DNA of 41,590 bases. Origin: Oscillospiraceae bacterium. GTDB taxonomy: Bacteria > Bacillota > Clostridia > Oscillospirales > Oscillospiraceae. Shown one piece after another: positions 7,982 to 17,203 of the stretch (positions are counted from its first letter, which is position 1; the number at the start of each line of letters is the position of its first letter). The stretch is taken from the NCBI GenBank assembly GCA_017458335.1, contig JAFTFT010000020.1:1-41590 (forward strand), read 5' to 3'. Both the position numbers and the translations under genes were made by a program. The notes beneath the pieces are model-generated. The model did not search any database, was not told the origin of the DNA, and saw only the letters and a list, made by a program, of their open reading frames with translations.

Positions 7982-9901
7982 ATGGCAAAAAAGCAATTCA
8001 AGGCAGAATCCAAGCGTCTTCTCGACCTGATGATCAATTCGATCTACACCAATAAAGAGATTTTCCTGCGTGAGATTATTTCCAACGCATCTGACGCAAT
8101 CGATAAGCTCTGCTATCTGTCGCTGACCGATGACACGGTAGGCCTGAACCGGGATGATTTCCGGATCGACATCATCCTGGACAAGGATGCCCGTACCATT
8201 ACCGTACGGGATAACGGCATCGGTATGACCATGGCGGAGGCGGAGACCAACCTCGGCGTCATCGCCAAGAGCGGCTCCTTCCAGTTCAAGGGCGAAATGG
8301 ACGGCGAAAAGGCGGAGAATGAGGATCTCTCCATCATCGGCCAGTTCGGCGTGGGCTTCTATTCCGCGTTCATGGTTGCCGATGAGGTGACCGTCATCTC
8401 CCGCAAGTTCGGTGAGACCGAGGGCGTGAAGTGGAACAGCAAGGGCGCAGACGGCTATACCGTCACGGCCTGTGACCGCGACACCGTCGGCACCGATGTC
8501 ATCATGCACATCAAGGAAGACACCGATGACGAGGTTTACGGCTCCTACCTGGAGGTCTGGAAGATCAAGGCCCTGGTGAAGAAATATTCCGATTATGTCC
8601 GCTGGCCGATCTGTATGGACATCGAGCACCAGGAGCGCTTTGAAACAGAAGAAAAGAACGACGACGGCTCTCCCAAGTACGAATACCGCATGGTGACGGA
8701 GAACGAGGTCGTGAACTCCCGCATCCCCATCTGGCAGCGGGCGAAGGCCGAGGTGACGGACGACGACTGCATCGCCTGGTACAAGGAGAAGAACCGCGAC
8801 CGCAAGGACCCGTGCGCGCTGGTTCGCATCAACGCGGAGGGCGCGGTGAGCTACAAGGCGATGCTCTTCGTCCCGGGGGAGCAGAATGAGAACATCTTCT
8901 CCGGCGACAACAAGGGCGCGATCACGCTCTACTCCAACGGCGTGATGATCATGGAGAAGTGCGACAAGCTGGTGCACGAGTATTTCGGCTTTGTGAAGGG
9001 CGTGGTGGACTCTCCGGACCTCTCGCTGAACATCTCGCGCGAGATTCTGCAGCATGACCGCCAGCTTCGCATCATGGGCCAGAACATCGAAAAGCGCATC
9101 AAGTCGGAGCTGGAGAAGCTCATGCGCGAGGACCGGCCGAAGTACGAGGAGTTTTTCAAGAACTTCGGCGTCGACATCAAGTGCGGCGTCTGCGACGAGT
9201 ACGGCCGGTATAAGGACTTCCTGCGCGACCTCCTGATCTTCTGGACGGCCGAGGATAAGCAGGTGACCCTGAAGGAATACGTCGAGGCAATGCCCGAGAG
9301 CCAGCAGAAGATCTACTACGCCTCCGCCGACACGCTCAAGCGCGCCGTCTCCCTGCCGCAGTGCGAGGAGGTGCGGAAACGCGGCTATGAGCTGCTCTAC
9401 CTCACGAGCCCCCTGGACGAGATGGTTCTGGAGAACCTGCGCGAGCAGGACGGCAAGCAGTTCTGCAACGTCGTGACGGACGACCTCGGCTTTGAGACCG
9501 AGGAGGAGAAGAAGGCCGCCGAGGAGCGCGATATTGAGAACAAGGAGCTGCTGGACTTCGTGAAGGAGGCCGCGGGCGACGCGATCTCGAAGGTCAAGCT
9601 CTCCAACCGCCTCTCCACCCGTCCCTGCGCCCTGACCACCGAAGGCGGCGTGACGCTGGAGATGGAGCGCTACTTCCGCGCCGGCCCCTCGGAGGAGATG
9701 CGGAAGGTCCGCGCCACCCGCGTGCTGGAGCTGAACCCGGAGCACCATGCCTTCCAGACCCTGCGCGACGCTTACGCCTCCGGTGATAAGGATCGCGCCG
9801 CCTCCCTCGCGAAGATCCTCTCCACCCTCGCCGCCCTCGCTGCCGGTGACGACATCGAGGACGCCGGTGAGTTCACCGATCTGGTCTCGGCTCTGTTCTG
9901 A
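7982..9901 (+). CDS. htpG: molecular chaperone HtpG (bacterial Hsp90)
   Basis: 639 residues, the usual length. It is an ATP-dependent cytoplasmic chaperone working as a dimer. The GHKL ATPase motifs are clear: NASDAIDK (~34), DNGIGM (~77), GQFGVGFYSAF (~120). The middle domain has the conserved NISREILQHDRQLRIM segment, and the C-terminal dimerisation domain ends without the eukaryotic EEVD tail, as expected in bacteria. Its ribosome site is weak (GCGAGG). The stop TGA overlaps the ATG of hemW by one base. Third-position G+C rises sharply within this gene, from about 8,700 onward. Confidence 0.97.
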   Translation: MAKKQFKAESKRLLDLMINSIYTNKEIFLREIISNASDAIDKLCYLSLTDDTVGLNRDDFRIDIILDKDARTITVRDNGIGMTMAEAETNLGVIAKSGSFQFKGEMDGEKAENEDLSIIGQFGVGFYSAFMVADEVTVISRKFGETEGVKWNSKGADGYTVTACDRDTVGTDVIMHIKEDTDDEVYGSYLEVWKIKALVKKYSDYVRWPICMDIEHQERFETEEKNDDGSPKYEYRMVTENEVVNSRIPIWQRAKAEVTDDDCIAWYKEKNRDRKDPCALVRINAEGAVSYKAMLFVPGEQNENIFSGDNKGAITLYSNGVMIMEKCDKLVHEYFGFVKGVVDSPDLSLNISREILQHDRQLRIMGQNIEKRIKSELEKLMREDRPKYEEFFKNFGVDIKCGVCDEYGRYKDFLRDLLIFWTAEDKQVTLKEYVEAMPESQQKIYYASADTLKRAVSLPQCEEVRKRGYELLYLTSPLDEMVLENLREQDGKQFCNVVTDDLGFETEEEKKAAEERDIENKELLDFVKEAAGDAISKVKLSNRLSTRPCALTTEGGVTLEMERYFRAGPSEEMRKVRATRVLELNPEHHAFQTLRDAYASGDKDRAASLAKILSTLAALAAGDDIEDAGEFTDLVSALF

Positions 9902-11169
9902 TGGCGAAACCCAGACTCGGCATTTATATCCACATCCCCTTCTGCGCCTCGAAGTGCGGCTACTGTGACTTCTACTCCCTGGCCGGCTGTGAGAAGCAGA
10001 TGCCCGTCTTCCACAAGGCCCTCATCGACCACCTGGTGGAGTCGGCGCCGTCGATCCGCAACTACGAGGTGGACAGCATCTACTTCGGCGGCGGCACGCC
10101 GAGCTACTACGGGGCCGAGCGCCTTCTGGAGCTCTTCGACGTCCTGAAATTAAACGGCAACGTCCGCGTCGACACCGAGGTGACGGTGGAGTGCAACCCC
10201 GACTCCATGGACTTGAAAGAGCTGCGCGAACTCCGCGAGGAGGGTGTCAACCGGCTCTCCATCGGGGTCCAGGCGATGCAGGACGACCTTCTGAAGATGA
10301 TCGGCCGCCGCCACAACTGGGCCCAGGCGAAGGAGGCCTACATTGCCGCCCGCCGCGCCGGGTTTGACAACATCTCCCTGGACCTGATGTACGGCCTGCC
10401 GAGCCAGAACAAGCGCGACTGGGCGGAGAGCCTGGCCCGCGTGGTGGAGCTGCACCCGGAGCACATCTCCTGCTACGCCCTGAAGCTGGAGGAGGGGACG
10501 CCCATGTATGACGCGTACCGGAACTCCCCGATCCTCCCGGACGATGACGAGCAGGCGGACATGTACTCCTACGCGGCCCAGATGCTCGAGCGCTACGGCT
10601 ACCGCCAGTACGAGATCTCGAACTTCTGCGCCCCCGGCTTCGAGAGCCGCCACAACCTCAAGTACTGGGAGCTCTCGGACTACATGGGCTTCGGCCCCGG
10701 GGCCCACTCCTGCGTGGGGAACCTGCGCTACTCCTTCGTGCGCGACCTGAAGCAGTACGTCTACGGCGTCTCGCGCAAGGTCTCCATCATCGACGAGTAT
10801 GAGGAGATCTCGCCCCTGGAGCGCAGCGTGGAGTACCTGATGCTGGCCATGCGCACCAACCGCGGCGTGGAGGAGAAGGAGTACCGCCTCCGCACCCAGA
10901 GCGACTGGAAGCCGATTCTGCGCTGCCTGGAGGCCTTCCGGGAGAAGGGCTGGGCGGTCTGCGAGGAAGACGGCCGCTGGCACTTCACCGTGACGGGCTT
11001 CCTGCTGAGTAACCGCCTCATCGCGATCCTCCTGGACGCCCAGGCCGGCGCGCGGCTGGACACCACCCCGTGGATGTACCGCCCCGACCGGGAAGAGCGC
11101 CGCCTGAACCTCCCCAAGGGCGAGAGCGAGCTCTTCACCGAACTCTACGAACAGAAAGTACGAAAATAA
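9901..11169 (+). CDS. hemW: radical SAM protein HemW (coproporphyrinogen oxidase-like, heme chaperone family)
   Basis: 422 residues. The radical SAM cluster motif is C15-x3-C19-x2-C22 followed by DF; true HemN has a further cysteine after this motif, so HemW is the better name. GGGTPS follows near residue 64 and the HemN C-terminal domain occupies the last ~90 residues. HemW family proteins bind heme and are thought to insert it into respiratory enzymes. No heme synthesis gene lies nearby. It is translationally coupled to htpG by the TGATG overlap. Confidence 0.93.
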   Translation: MAKPRLGIYIHIPFCASKCGYCDFYSLAGCEKQMPVFHKALIDHLVESAPSIRNYEVDSIYFGGGTPSYYGAERLLELFDVLKLNGNVRVDTEVTVECNPDSMDLKELRELREEGVNRLSIGVQAMQDDLLKMIGRRHNWAQAKEAYIAARRAGFDNISLDLMYGLPSQNKRDWAESLARVVELHPEHISCYALKLEEGTPMYDAYRNSPILPDDDEQADMYSYAAQMLERYGYRQYEISNFCAPGFESRHNLKYWELSDYMGFGPGAHSCVGNLRYSFVRDLKQYVYGVSRKVSIIDEYEEISPLERSVEYLMLAMRTNRGVEEKEYRLRTQSDWKPILRCLEAFREKGWAVCEEDGRWHFTVTGFLLSNRLIAILLDAQAGARLDTTPWMYRPDREERRLNLPKGESELFTELYEQKVRK

Positions 11170-11173
11170 TGTT

Positions 11174-11248
11174 CAAAGTGCAAAGTGCAAAGATCAATCG
11201 TGCGGAGCACACCATAATTCCACTTTTCACATTCCACATTCCACATTG
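11174..11248. repeat. short heptamer repeats between hemW and the VanW gene
   Basis: CAAAGTG at 11174 and 11181 plus a partial third unit, then after 35 bp CACATTC at 11228 and 11235 and CACATTG at 11242. Both blocks have a 7-bp period, and the second block resembles a decayed reverse complement of the first (CACTTTG type). Confidence 0.6.
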
Positions 11249-11251
11249 TCT

Positions 11252-12811
11252 ATGTCCTATCGTAAACGAAAACGCCTCTCCCACTTCGGCCAGCGTCTCC
11301 TCCTGGTCCTGATCACCCTCGCCATCCTCCTGCTCCTGGGCCTTGCGGGCTGCGCCTACCTCGGCTGGCGCGTGACGAGCTCCGAGACGAGCTTCCCGAA
11401 CATGAGCCTGGACGGCATCCAGGTTGGCGGCCTGACGCGCGCGGAGCTGGCCTCGCGCCTCACGGAGCAGCGCTGGCCCGGGCTGGACGACTCCACCCTC
11501 ATGGTGGTCTTCCCCCTGAACCTCAGCTGCACCCTGTCGAGGAGCCAGGCCGGCGCCACGCGCTCCGCCGCCGCGGTGGCGGACGCCGTCTGCCGCTTCG
11601 GCCATGACGGCGACTGGTTCGAAAACCTCGGCACCTACCTGCGCGTCTGGCTGCAGCCAGGCTCCTACGCGGTGACCCTCCCGCCCCCGGACCTGAACGA
11701 GACCTACCTCCTCGCAAACATCCACTCCGTGACCGACCGCTTCGCCGCCCAGACCTCCGACCGGGAGACCACCCTGGACCGCGAGCACGCCTGCCTGACC
11801 CTCGTCAAGGGCGGCGGCAGCGTTAGCCTCGACCCCGACGCGATCCTCTCGGCCGTCCGTGAGGCCCTCCTCAGCGGCGAGACCCAGCTCATCTGGACCG
11901 AGATCGCCGGCGATGTCCGCATGCCGGACTTTGAGCAGGTCTACCGCGACGTGAACGTCGAGCCGCAGGACGCCCGCTTTGACGAGGCCTGGAACGTGGT
12001 GCCGGAGGTGGTGGGCTGCAGCTTCGACACCGCGGAGGCCGAGCGTCTCTGGCGCGAAGCCCGCCCGGGCACGCGGATCGAAATCCCCCTGACCCTCTTC
12101 GAGCCGGAGGTGAAGGCCGCAGACCTCGCGGGGCTTCTCTACCGCGACCGGCTCTGCTTCATGACGACGAACTACTGGGACTCCGACGCCGACCGCATCG
12201 GCAACATCCACCTCGCGGCCGACAGCCTCAACGGCATCGTGATCCTCCCCGGCGAGGTCTTCTCCTACAACGACGCCGTGGGCGAGCGCACCGAGGAGCG
12301 CGGCTACCGCTGGGCCGGGGCCTACGCCGACGGCGAGGTGACGACCGAGATCGGCGGCGGCATCTGCCAGGTGAGCTCCACGCTCTACTGCGCGGCCATG
12401 TACGCCCAGATGAAGACCACCATGCGCCAGAACCACTGGTTCCCGGTGAGCTACCTCTCCATGGGCTATGACGCCACGGTGAGCTGGGGCGGCCCGGACT
12501 ACCGCTTCAAGAACACGCGGGACTACCCGGTGAAGCTGAACGTCTACTACGACGACCACTCCGTGACCATCGAGTTCTGGGGCACGAACGTGGACGGCAG
12601 CCATGTCTCCCCCTGGACCACCTCCAACGAGGTCTATGACGAGCAGTGGGGCTGCCTCATCGGCTACTCCGTCACCGTCATCCGCAACATCCTCGACGCC
12701 GATGACAACCTGATCACCCAGATCCAGGAGCCAACGGGCATCTACCATCTCCACGACCACGAGATCGACTGGCCCGAAGCCAAGCTCCGCCAGGACGCCG
12801 CGGCGCAATGA
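11252..12811 (+). CDS. VanW-domain cell-wall protein with an N-terminal membrane anchor
   Basis: 519 residues. Residues ~13-40 are a membrane segment (LLLVLITLAILLLLGLAGC). Residues ~45-270 resemble the YoaR-type peptidoglycan-binding-like region found before VanW domains. Residues ~295-490 are the VanW domain with GEVFSYNDAVGERTEERGY and GGGICQVSSTLY. The name comes from vancomycin clusters, but the domain is common in Firmicutes cell-envelope proteins and its activity is unknown; resistance should not be inferred. The ATG at 11252 lacks a clear ribosome site because heptamer repeats fill the region; TTG at 11246 in the same frame is an alternative. Confidence 0.85.
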   Translation: MSYRKRKRLSHFGQRLLLVLITLAILLLLGLAGCAYLGWRVTSSETSFPNMSLDGIQVGGLTRAELASRLTEQRWPGLDDSTLMVVFPLNLSCTLSRSQAGATRSAAAVADAVCRFGHDGDWFENLGTYLRVWLQPGSYAVTLPPPDLNETYLLANIHSVTDRFAAQTSDRETTLDREHACLTLVKGGGSVSLDPDAILSAVREALLSGETQLIWTEIAGDVRMPDFEQVYRDVNVEPQDARFDEAWNVVPEVVGCSFDTAEAERLWREARPGTRIEIPLTLFEPEVKAADLAGLLYRDRLCFMTTNYWDSDADRIGNIHLAADSLNGIVILPGEVFSYNDAVGERTEERGYRWAGAYADGEVTTEIGGGICQVSSTLYCAAMYAQMKTTMRQNHWFPVSYLSMGYDATVSWGGPDYRFKNTRDYPVKLNVYYDDHSVTIEFWGTNVDGSHVSPWTTSNEVYDEQWGCLIGYSVTVIRNILDADDNLITQIQEPTGIYHLHDHEIDWPEAKLRQDAAAQ

Positions 12812-12838
12812 GAACCATTATCCGAAAGGAGTAAACAT

Positions 12839-14800
12839 ATGTCGAAAGAAACCTTCTTCATCACCACGCCGATCTACTACCCCTCGGACAAGCTCCACAT
12901 CGGCCACACCTACTGCACCGTCGCCACCGACGCCATCGCCCGCTACAAGCGCCTGCGCGGCTTCGACGTCATGTTCCTCACCGGCACGGACGAGCACGGC
13001 CAGAAGATCGAGGAGAAAGCGAAGGAAGCCGGCGTCACGCCCCAGGCCTTCGTGGATAAGATCGTCGAGGGTCCCGGCGGCATCCTGGACCTGTGGAAGC
13101 TGATGAACATCTCCAACGACCGCTTCATCCGCACCACCTACGACTACCACGTCGCGGCGATCCAGCGCATCTTCCGCAAGATGTACGACAACGGCGACAT
13201 CTACAAGGGCGCCTACAAGGGCAAGTACTGCACGCCCTGTGAGAGCTTCTGGACCGAGAGCCAGCTGGTCAACGGCTGCTGCCCGGACTGCGGCCGCCCC
13301 GTCCATGACGCCGAGGAGGAGGCCTATTTCTTCCGTCTTTCCAAATACGCCAAACCCGTGCAGGAGCTCCTGGAGTCCGGCACCTTCCTCGAGCCTGCCT
13401 CCCGCGTCAACGAGATGATCAACAACTTCATCAAACCCGGCCTCGAGGACCTCTGCGTCTCCCGCACCAGCTTCAAGTGGGGCGTCCCTGTGGACTTCGA
13501 CCCGGGCCACGTGGTCTACGTCTGGGTGGACGCGCTATTCAACTACGCCACCGCCCTGGGCTACATGAACGACCGCTACCACGACTACGAGAAGTACTGG
13601 CCCCCGGTGAACATCGTCGGCAAGGAGATCGTCCGCTTCCACTCCATCATCTGGCCCGCCATGCTCATGAGCGTGGGTGAGCCGATTCCGAAGAAGGTCT
13701 ACGGCCACGGCTGGCTCGTCATCGACGGCGGCAAGATGTCCAAGTCCAAGGGCAACGTCGTCGATCCCTACCTCCTGGCGGAAAAGTTCGGCGTCGACGC
13801 CCTGCGCTTCTTCCTGCTGCGCACCTTCCCCTTCGGCTCGGACGGCAACTTCTCCAACGAGCTCCTGATCAACACCATCAACTCCGACCTCGCCAACGCC
13901 TTCGGCAACCTGGTCTCCCGCACCGTCGCCATGGTGGAGAAGTACTTCGGCGGCACCGTGCCCGCCGAGAGGGAAGCCGGCGCCCCGGATGACGAGCTCC
14001 TGAGCCTCATCCGCGAGACCCCCGAGCGTTATGCGAAGCAGATGGATGCCTTCCAGCTACACCTCGGCCTCGAGGAAGTCTTCCGCCTCATCGCCCGCGC
14101 CAACAAGTACATCGACGAGACCACCCCCTGGATCCTCGCCAAGGACGAGACGAAGAAAGCCCGCCTCGCCGCCGTCATGGCCAATCTCCTCGAAGCCATC
14201 CGCGTGACCCTGATCCTCCTGACCCCGTTTATCCCGGATACCTGCGCCAAGGCCTTTGAGCAGATCGGCGCCGCGGAATCCGAGCGCACCTGGGACAGTC
14301 TCCCTGTCGCTTCCGGCAACACCGTGTCCGCGTACGGCGGACACGAGATCACGGTCCACCGGGGCGAGACCCTCTTCCCGCGCATCGACACGGCGAAGAT
14401 GCTCGAGGAGCTCGAGGCCCTTCATAAACCCGCGACGCCCCCGGCCAAGCCCGTCCTGCCCGACGTGACGATCGACGAGTTCGCTAAATGCGACATGCGC
14501 GTCGTGAAGATCCTGAGCTGCGAAGCTGTGAAGAAGTCCGAGAAGCTCCTGAAGTTCACCCTGGACGACGGCTCCGGCGCCGAGCGTACCATCCTCTCGG
14601 GCATCCATAAGTTCTATGAGCCTGAGCAGCTGGTAGGGAAGAAGGCCGTGGCCATCCTGAACCTCCCTCCGCGCAAGATGATGGGGCAGGAAAGTAACGG
14701 CATGCTCCTCTCCGCCGTAAAGGAAGACACTAAGGGGAACGAGGAGCTTCACCTCATGATCGTCTCGGACGATGTCCCGGTCGGCGCCCAGCTCTGCTGA
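12839..14800 (+). CDS. metG: methionine--tRNA ligase
   Basis: 653 residues, the Bacillus-type form with a fused C-terminal tRNA-binding domain. It charges tRNA(Met) and initiator tRNA in the cytoplasm. The class I signatures are HIGH at 20-23 and KMSKS at ~299-303. A four-cysteine zinc knuckle lies at ~125-158 (CTPC and CPDC). The C-terminal domain (~545-653) contains DFAKCDMRVVKI and ends in SAVKEDTKGNEELHLMIV. A GAAAGGAG ribosome site precedes the ATG, 27 bp after the VanW stop. Codon third positions are nearly all G or C. Confidence 0.97.
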   Translation: MSKETFFITTPIYYPSDKLHIGHTYCTVATDAIARYKRLRGFDVMFLTGTDEHGQKIEEKAKEAGVTPQAFVDKIVEGPGGILDLWKLMNISNDRFIRTTYDYHVAAIQRIFRKMYDNGDIYKGAYKGKYCTPCESFWTESQLVNGCCPDCGRPVHDAEEEAYFFRLSKYAKPVQELLESGTFLEPASRVNEMINNFIKPGLEDLCVSRTSFKWGVPVDFDPGHVVYVWVDALFNYATALGYMNDRYHDYEKYWPPVNIVGKEIVRFHSIIWPAMLMSVGEPIPKKVYGHGWLVIDGGKMSKSKGNVVDPYLLAEKFGVDALRFFLLRTFPFGSDGNFSNELLINTINSDLANAFGNLVSRTVAMVEKYFGGTVPAEREAGAPDDELLSLIRETPERYAKQMDAFQLHLGLEEVFRLIARANKYIDETTPWILAKDETKKARLAAVMANLLEAIRVTLILLTPFIPDTCAKAFEQIGAAESERTWDSLPVASGNTVSAYGGHEITVHRGETLFPRIDTAKMLEELEALHKPATPPAKPVLPDVTIDEFAKCDMRVVKILSCEAVKKSEKLLKFTLDDGSGAERTILSGIHKFYEPEQLVGKKAVAILNLPPRKMMGQESNGMLLSAVKEDTKGNEELHLMIVSDDVPVGAQLC

Positions 14801-14816
14801 CCTCCCCTGTATTTCC

Positions 14817-14851
14817 CATTTCTCATTTAACATTTAACATTGACCATTTTC
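14817..14851. repeat. five heptamer repeats CATTNNN after metG
   Basis: Units at 14817, 14824, 14831, 14838 and 14845 read CATTTCT, CATTTAA, CATTTAA, CATTGAC and CATTTTC. The exact 7-bp period and CATT core resemble the blocks at 11174-11248. Confidence 0.65.
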
Positions 14852-14868
14852 TCCGGGGGTGACCTGAC

Positions 14869-15363
14869 ATGAAGAAGAAACAGCCGGGTGTCGTGCCCTT
14901 CCTGATCTCGCTCTTTCTCATCGGTGGCCTGTACGAACCGGCGCTGCGTTTCCTGAGGTACCTGTCCCGTCGGCCCTTCATGGGGCTTGACACCTTCCGG
15001 CGCCTCCCCATGGATCAGCTCCTGACGCTGGCGGTCTTCCTGCTCGGCTGCGTTCTCTTCGTCGTCTCGATCGTGCGGATGATCCGCTCGGCCCCCGCCG
15101 CGAAAGCCGCATCCGGGGGAGCCGCCCGTCCCGCGGCAAACCGGAAATCTCCTGCGGGGGTGAAGCCTCATCCTTCGATCCGGCTCCACGCCCCTGACCA
15201 AACAGAGGCAGAGGAGGCGATCCACTGCGCCCATCTGACGGGCCGTGCGAAGTACATGGAGCAGCTGGACAGCTTCCTGAGAACCGGACTGATCGACAGA
15301 GAAGAGTACCGTGTCCTGAAGGAGCGCTACATGCGCCTGGACATCCCGGACGATTATCATTGA
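14869..15363 (+). CDS. small membrane protein with a SHOCT-like C-terminus
   Basis: 164 residues. Two hydrophobic segments are visible (~residues 6-20 and ~46-66), then a basic, proline-rich linker, then a C-terminal helix pair (MEQLDSFLRTGLIDREEYRV) that resembles the short SHOCT motif often found at protein ends in bacteria. Function is unknown. The ribosome site is a G-rich GGGGGTGA. It is the last gene before the hairpin terminator at 15371. Confidence 0.75.
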   Translation: MKKKQPGVVPFLISLFLIGGLYEPALRFLRYLSRRPFMGLDTFRRLPMDQLLTLAVFLLGCVLFVVSIVRMIRSAPAAKAASGGAARPAANRKSPAGVKPHPSIRLHAPDQTEAEEAIHCAHLTGRAKYMEQLDSFLRTGLIDREEYRVLKERYMRLDIPDDYH

Positions 15364-15370
15364 TTCAAAG

Positions 15371-15398
15371 CCGACGGGGAGAAATCTCCGCCGGTTTT
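15371..15398 (+). terminator. probable intrinsic terminator
   Basis: Imperfect stem CCGACGGGGAG (15371-15381) with CTCCGCCGG (15386-15394), followed by TTTT. Confidence 0.5.
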
Positions 15399-15452
15399 CT
15401 TCTTCCCGCACCCTTCAAAAGAAAAATAATTTCTTAATTTTGAAAACGGTTA

Positions 15453-15481
15453 TTGCAATTTGTTCCGAAATGTAATAGAAT
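15453..15481 (+). promoter_or_regulatory. promoter of the LysM protein gene
   Basis: TTGCAA (15453-15458), 17-bp spacer, TAGAAT (15476-15481), in an AT-rich upstream stretch. Confidence 0.65.
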
Positions 15482-15534
15482 TGTAACCAAACGAGAAAAG
15501 TTTTTTCATTTTTGAAATCCCGGAGGGTATGGAT

Positions 15535-17115
15535 ATGAAGAATACGAAGAGAGTTCTCTTGAGCCTCCTTGCTGCGATCCTGCTGCTTGGCTGCTTTGGC
15601 GCGATGGCCGGGGCGGACAACAGCAGCGACTATATTACATATACGGTAAAAGGCGGAGATACAGCCCTGGGAATCTGCGCGGGACTGAAGATCGACTTTT
15701 TCGCAAACCAGGCATGGATCAGCGAAGTGAATAACATCGGCAGCTACAACAACATCAAGGTCAATCAGGTCCTGTATCTGCCGACCTTTGACACCTCAAA
15801 GGATCCCACCCGTGCCAATAAGGCAAAAGAAGAGATCAAGAAAGCCGCCGCTGCCGCCCAGACAACGGCCGCCGCTTCTGCTGCACCTGCCGCTGTCGGC
15901 ACAACCTCAATCGGGGACAGCGTCGTCAGTTACCTCATCAACTACAAGCTGCAGCCGGGTGAGACGGTAGGTTCCGTCTGCGCCAAGCTGGGCGTGGACT
16001 TTGACGCGAACGCGGATAAGATCAAGAAGCTTTCCGGCTTTGCCAATTATTATCATGTTCCTGCGGGGCAGATCGTTGTGATTCCGAGTCTGACGGCTCC
16101 CGAGGGAAGCAGCTACACCCAGATCGTGGCCCATCAGGTCAAGGGCGGCGAGACCGCCGCAACGATCTGCGGACTCTACAAGCTGGACTTCGCCAAGGTT
16201 CAGGGCCAGCTGAAAGCGCTGAACAATACGGAGAATCTGAACCGCATCAGTGTCGGCCAGACCTTCTATCTGCCGGTTCCTGTCGGAACAGCGGGCGGAA
16301 CGGTGAGCGCCCCGAGCGGCACTGCGGCCACCACGGCAAACACGACGAATAACACCGCCGCAGGTGCGGCGGCAACGGGCAGCGTGGTTACGGCCGGCGA
16401 TACCATTGTAAGTTACCTCATCAACTATAAGCTGCAGGCGGGTGAGACGGTGGGTTCCGTCTGCGCCAAACTGGGTGTGGACTTTGACGCGAATGCGGAT
16501 AAGATCAAGAAGCTTTCCGGATTCTCCAACTACTATCATGTTCCGGCGGGCCAGATGATCGTGATCCCCAGCATGTCGGTTCCTCAGGGATACAGCTACA
16601 CCGCGATTGTCGCACACCAGGTCAGGGGCGGCGAGACTGCCGCAACCATCTGCGGCCAGTATAAGCTGGACTTCGCAAAGGTCGAGGGACAGCTGAAGAC
16701 CCTGAACAACACCGACAACCTCAGCCGTATCAGCGTCGGCCAGACCTTCTATCTGCCGGTTCCCGGCGGCACGGCCGGAGCGGGAGGCGCAGCGGGCGGA
16801 ACGACCGCGGCAGCGAACAATGCCGTGTCCGGCAACGCCGCAGCACCTGCGGCCGTTACGGGACAGACCTATAGAATCACCGGGCAGAGCTCTGCCCACG
16901 GCGCTTTTGTGACCCAGGTCGGCGGACAGAATGTGACGGCCGCCCCGGCCGGCAGCGATGTCAAGATTGTCGCTGAACCGGAGACCGGCTATAAGGTCTA
17001 TTCGATCACGGTCACGAAGACCGGAACCAATCAGGCCTTCCCGGTGGGACCCTCGAACTTCACCATGCCGAACTGTGACGTCACGGTCACGGTCACCTTC
17101 AAGACGGCCCAGTGA
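15535..17115 (+). CDS. secreted protein with five LysM-type domains
   Basis: 526 residues. A signal peptide is clear (MKNTKRVLLSLLAAILLLGC, cleavage probably after AMAGA); the cysteine in it does not give a convincing lipobox. LysM-like units lie at ~25-80, ~130-185, ~195-250, ~290-345 and ~355-410, joined by Ala/Thr/Gly-rich linkers. Residues ~440-526 form a beta-rich end domain of the InlB-repeat-like kind (GYKVYSITVTKTG). LysM domains bind peptidoglycan or chitin-like glycans, so a wall-bound surface protein is likely; no enzymatic domain is seen. ATG at 15535 has GGAGGG at 15522-15527 at correct distance; the ATG at 15529 is only 1 bp from it. Confidence 0.85.
   Translation: MKNTKRVLLSLLAAILLLGCFGAMAGADNSSDYITYTVKGGDTALGICAGLKIDFFANQAWISEVNNIGSYNNIKVNQVLYLPTFDTSKDPTRANKAKEEIKKAAAAAQTTAAASAAPAAVGTTSIGDSVVSYLINYKLQPGETVGSVCAKLGVDFDANADKIKKLSGFANYYHVPAGQIVVIPSLTAPEGSSYTQIVAHQVKGGETAATICGLYKLDFAKVQGQLKALNNTENLNRISVGQTFYLPVPVGTAGGTVSAPSGTAATTANTTNNTAAGAAATGSVVTAGDTIVSYLINYKLQAGETVGSVCAKLGVDFDANADKIKKLSGFSNYYHVPAGQMIVIPSMSVPQGYSYTAIVAHQVRGGETAATICGQYKLDFAKVEGQLKTLNNTDNLSRISVGQTFYLPVPGGTAGAGGAAGGTTAAANNAVSGNAAAPAAVTGQTYRITGQSSAHGAFVTQVGGQNVTAAPAGSDVKIVAEPETGYKVYSITVTKTGTNQAFPVGPSNFTMPNCDVTVTVTFKTAQ
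15928..16280 (+). repeat. internal direct repeat of the LysM gene, unit 1
   Basis: 353 nt encoding two LysM units, repeated at 16411-16763 with a fixed offset of 483 nt and high nucleotide identity. Confidence 0.85.
16411..16763 (+). repeat. internal direct repeat of the LysM gene, unit 2
   Basis: Second copy of 15928-16280. The linkers between copies differ more than the LysM parts, so selection or gene conversion acts on the domains. Confidence 0.85.
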
Positions 17116-17164
17116 GCTCAATTTGACGGCCGGAAAACCGTAGTCCTGAATTTACGAAGCTTTA

Positions 17165-17198
17165 CGCCCGCCGGCGAGAAAAACCGGCGGGCGTTTTT
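17165..17198 (+). terminator. intrinsic terminator of the LysM gene
   Basis: Perfect 10-bp stem CGCCCGCCGG (17165-17174) with CCGGCGGGCG (17184-17193), then five T. Confidence 0.85.
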
Positions 17199-17203
17199 GC
17201 GAC

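Noticed and set aside
7976-9748. 590-residue reading frame antisense to htpG
   Set aside because: It mirrors htpG exactly, is rich in Val/Leu/His/Asp from reversed codons, and has no ribosome site or family likeness. It is a by-product of the GC-rich codon use.
11252-12811. Vancomycin resistance through the VanW-domain gene
   Set aside because: VanW domains are common in Firmicutes wall proteins, and no vanHAX or vanS/R genes are near.
15535-17115. LysM gene as a phage endolysin
   Set aside because: No hydrolase domain, a clear signal peptide, and no phage genes nearby.
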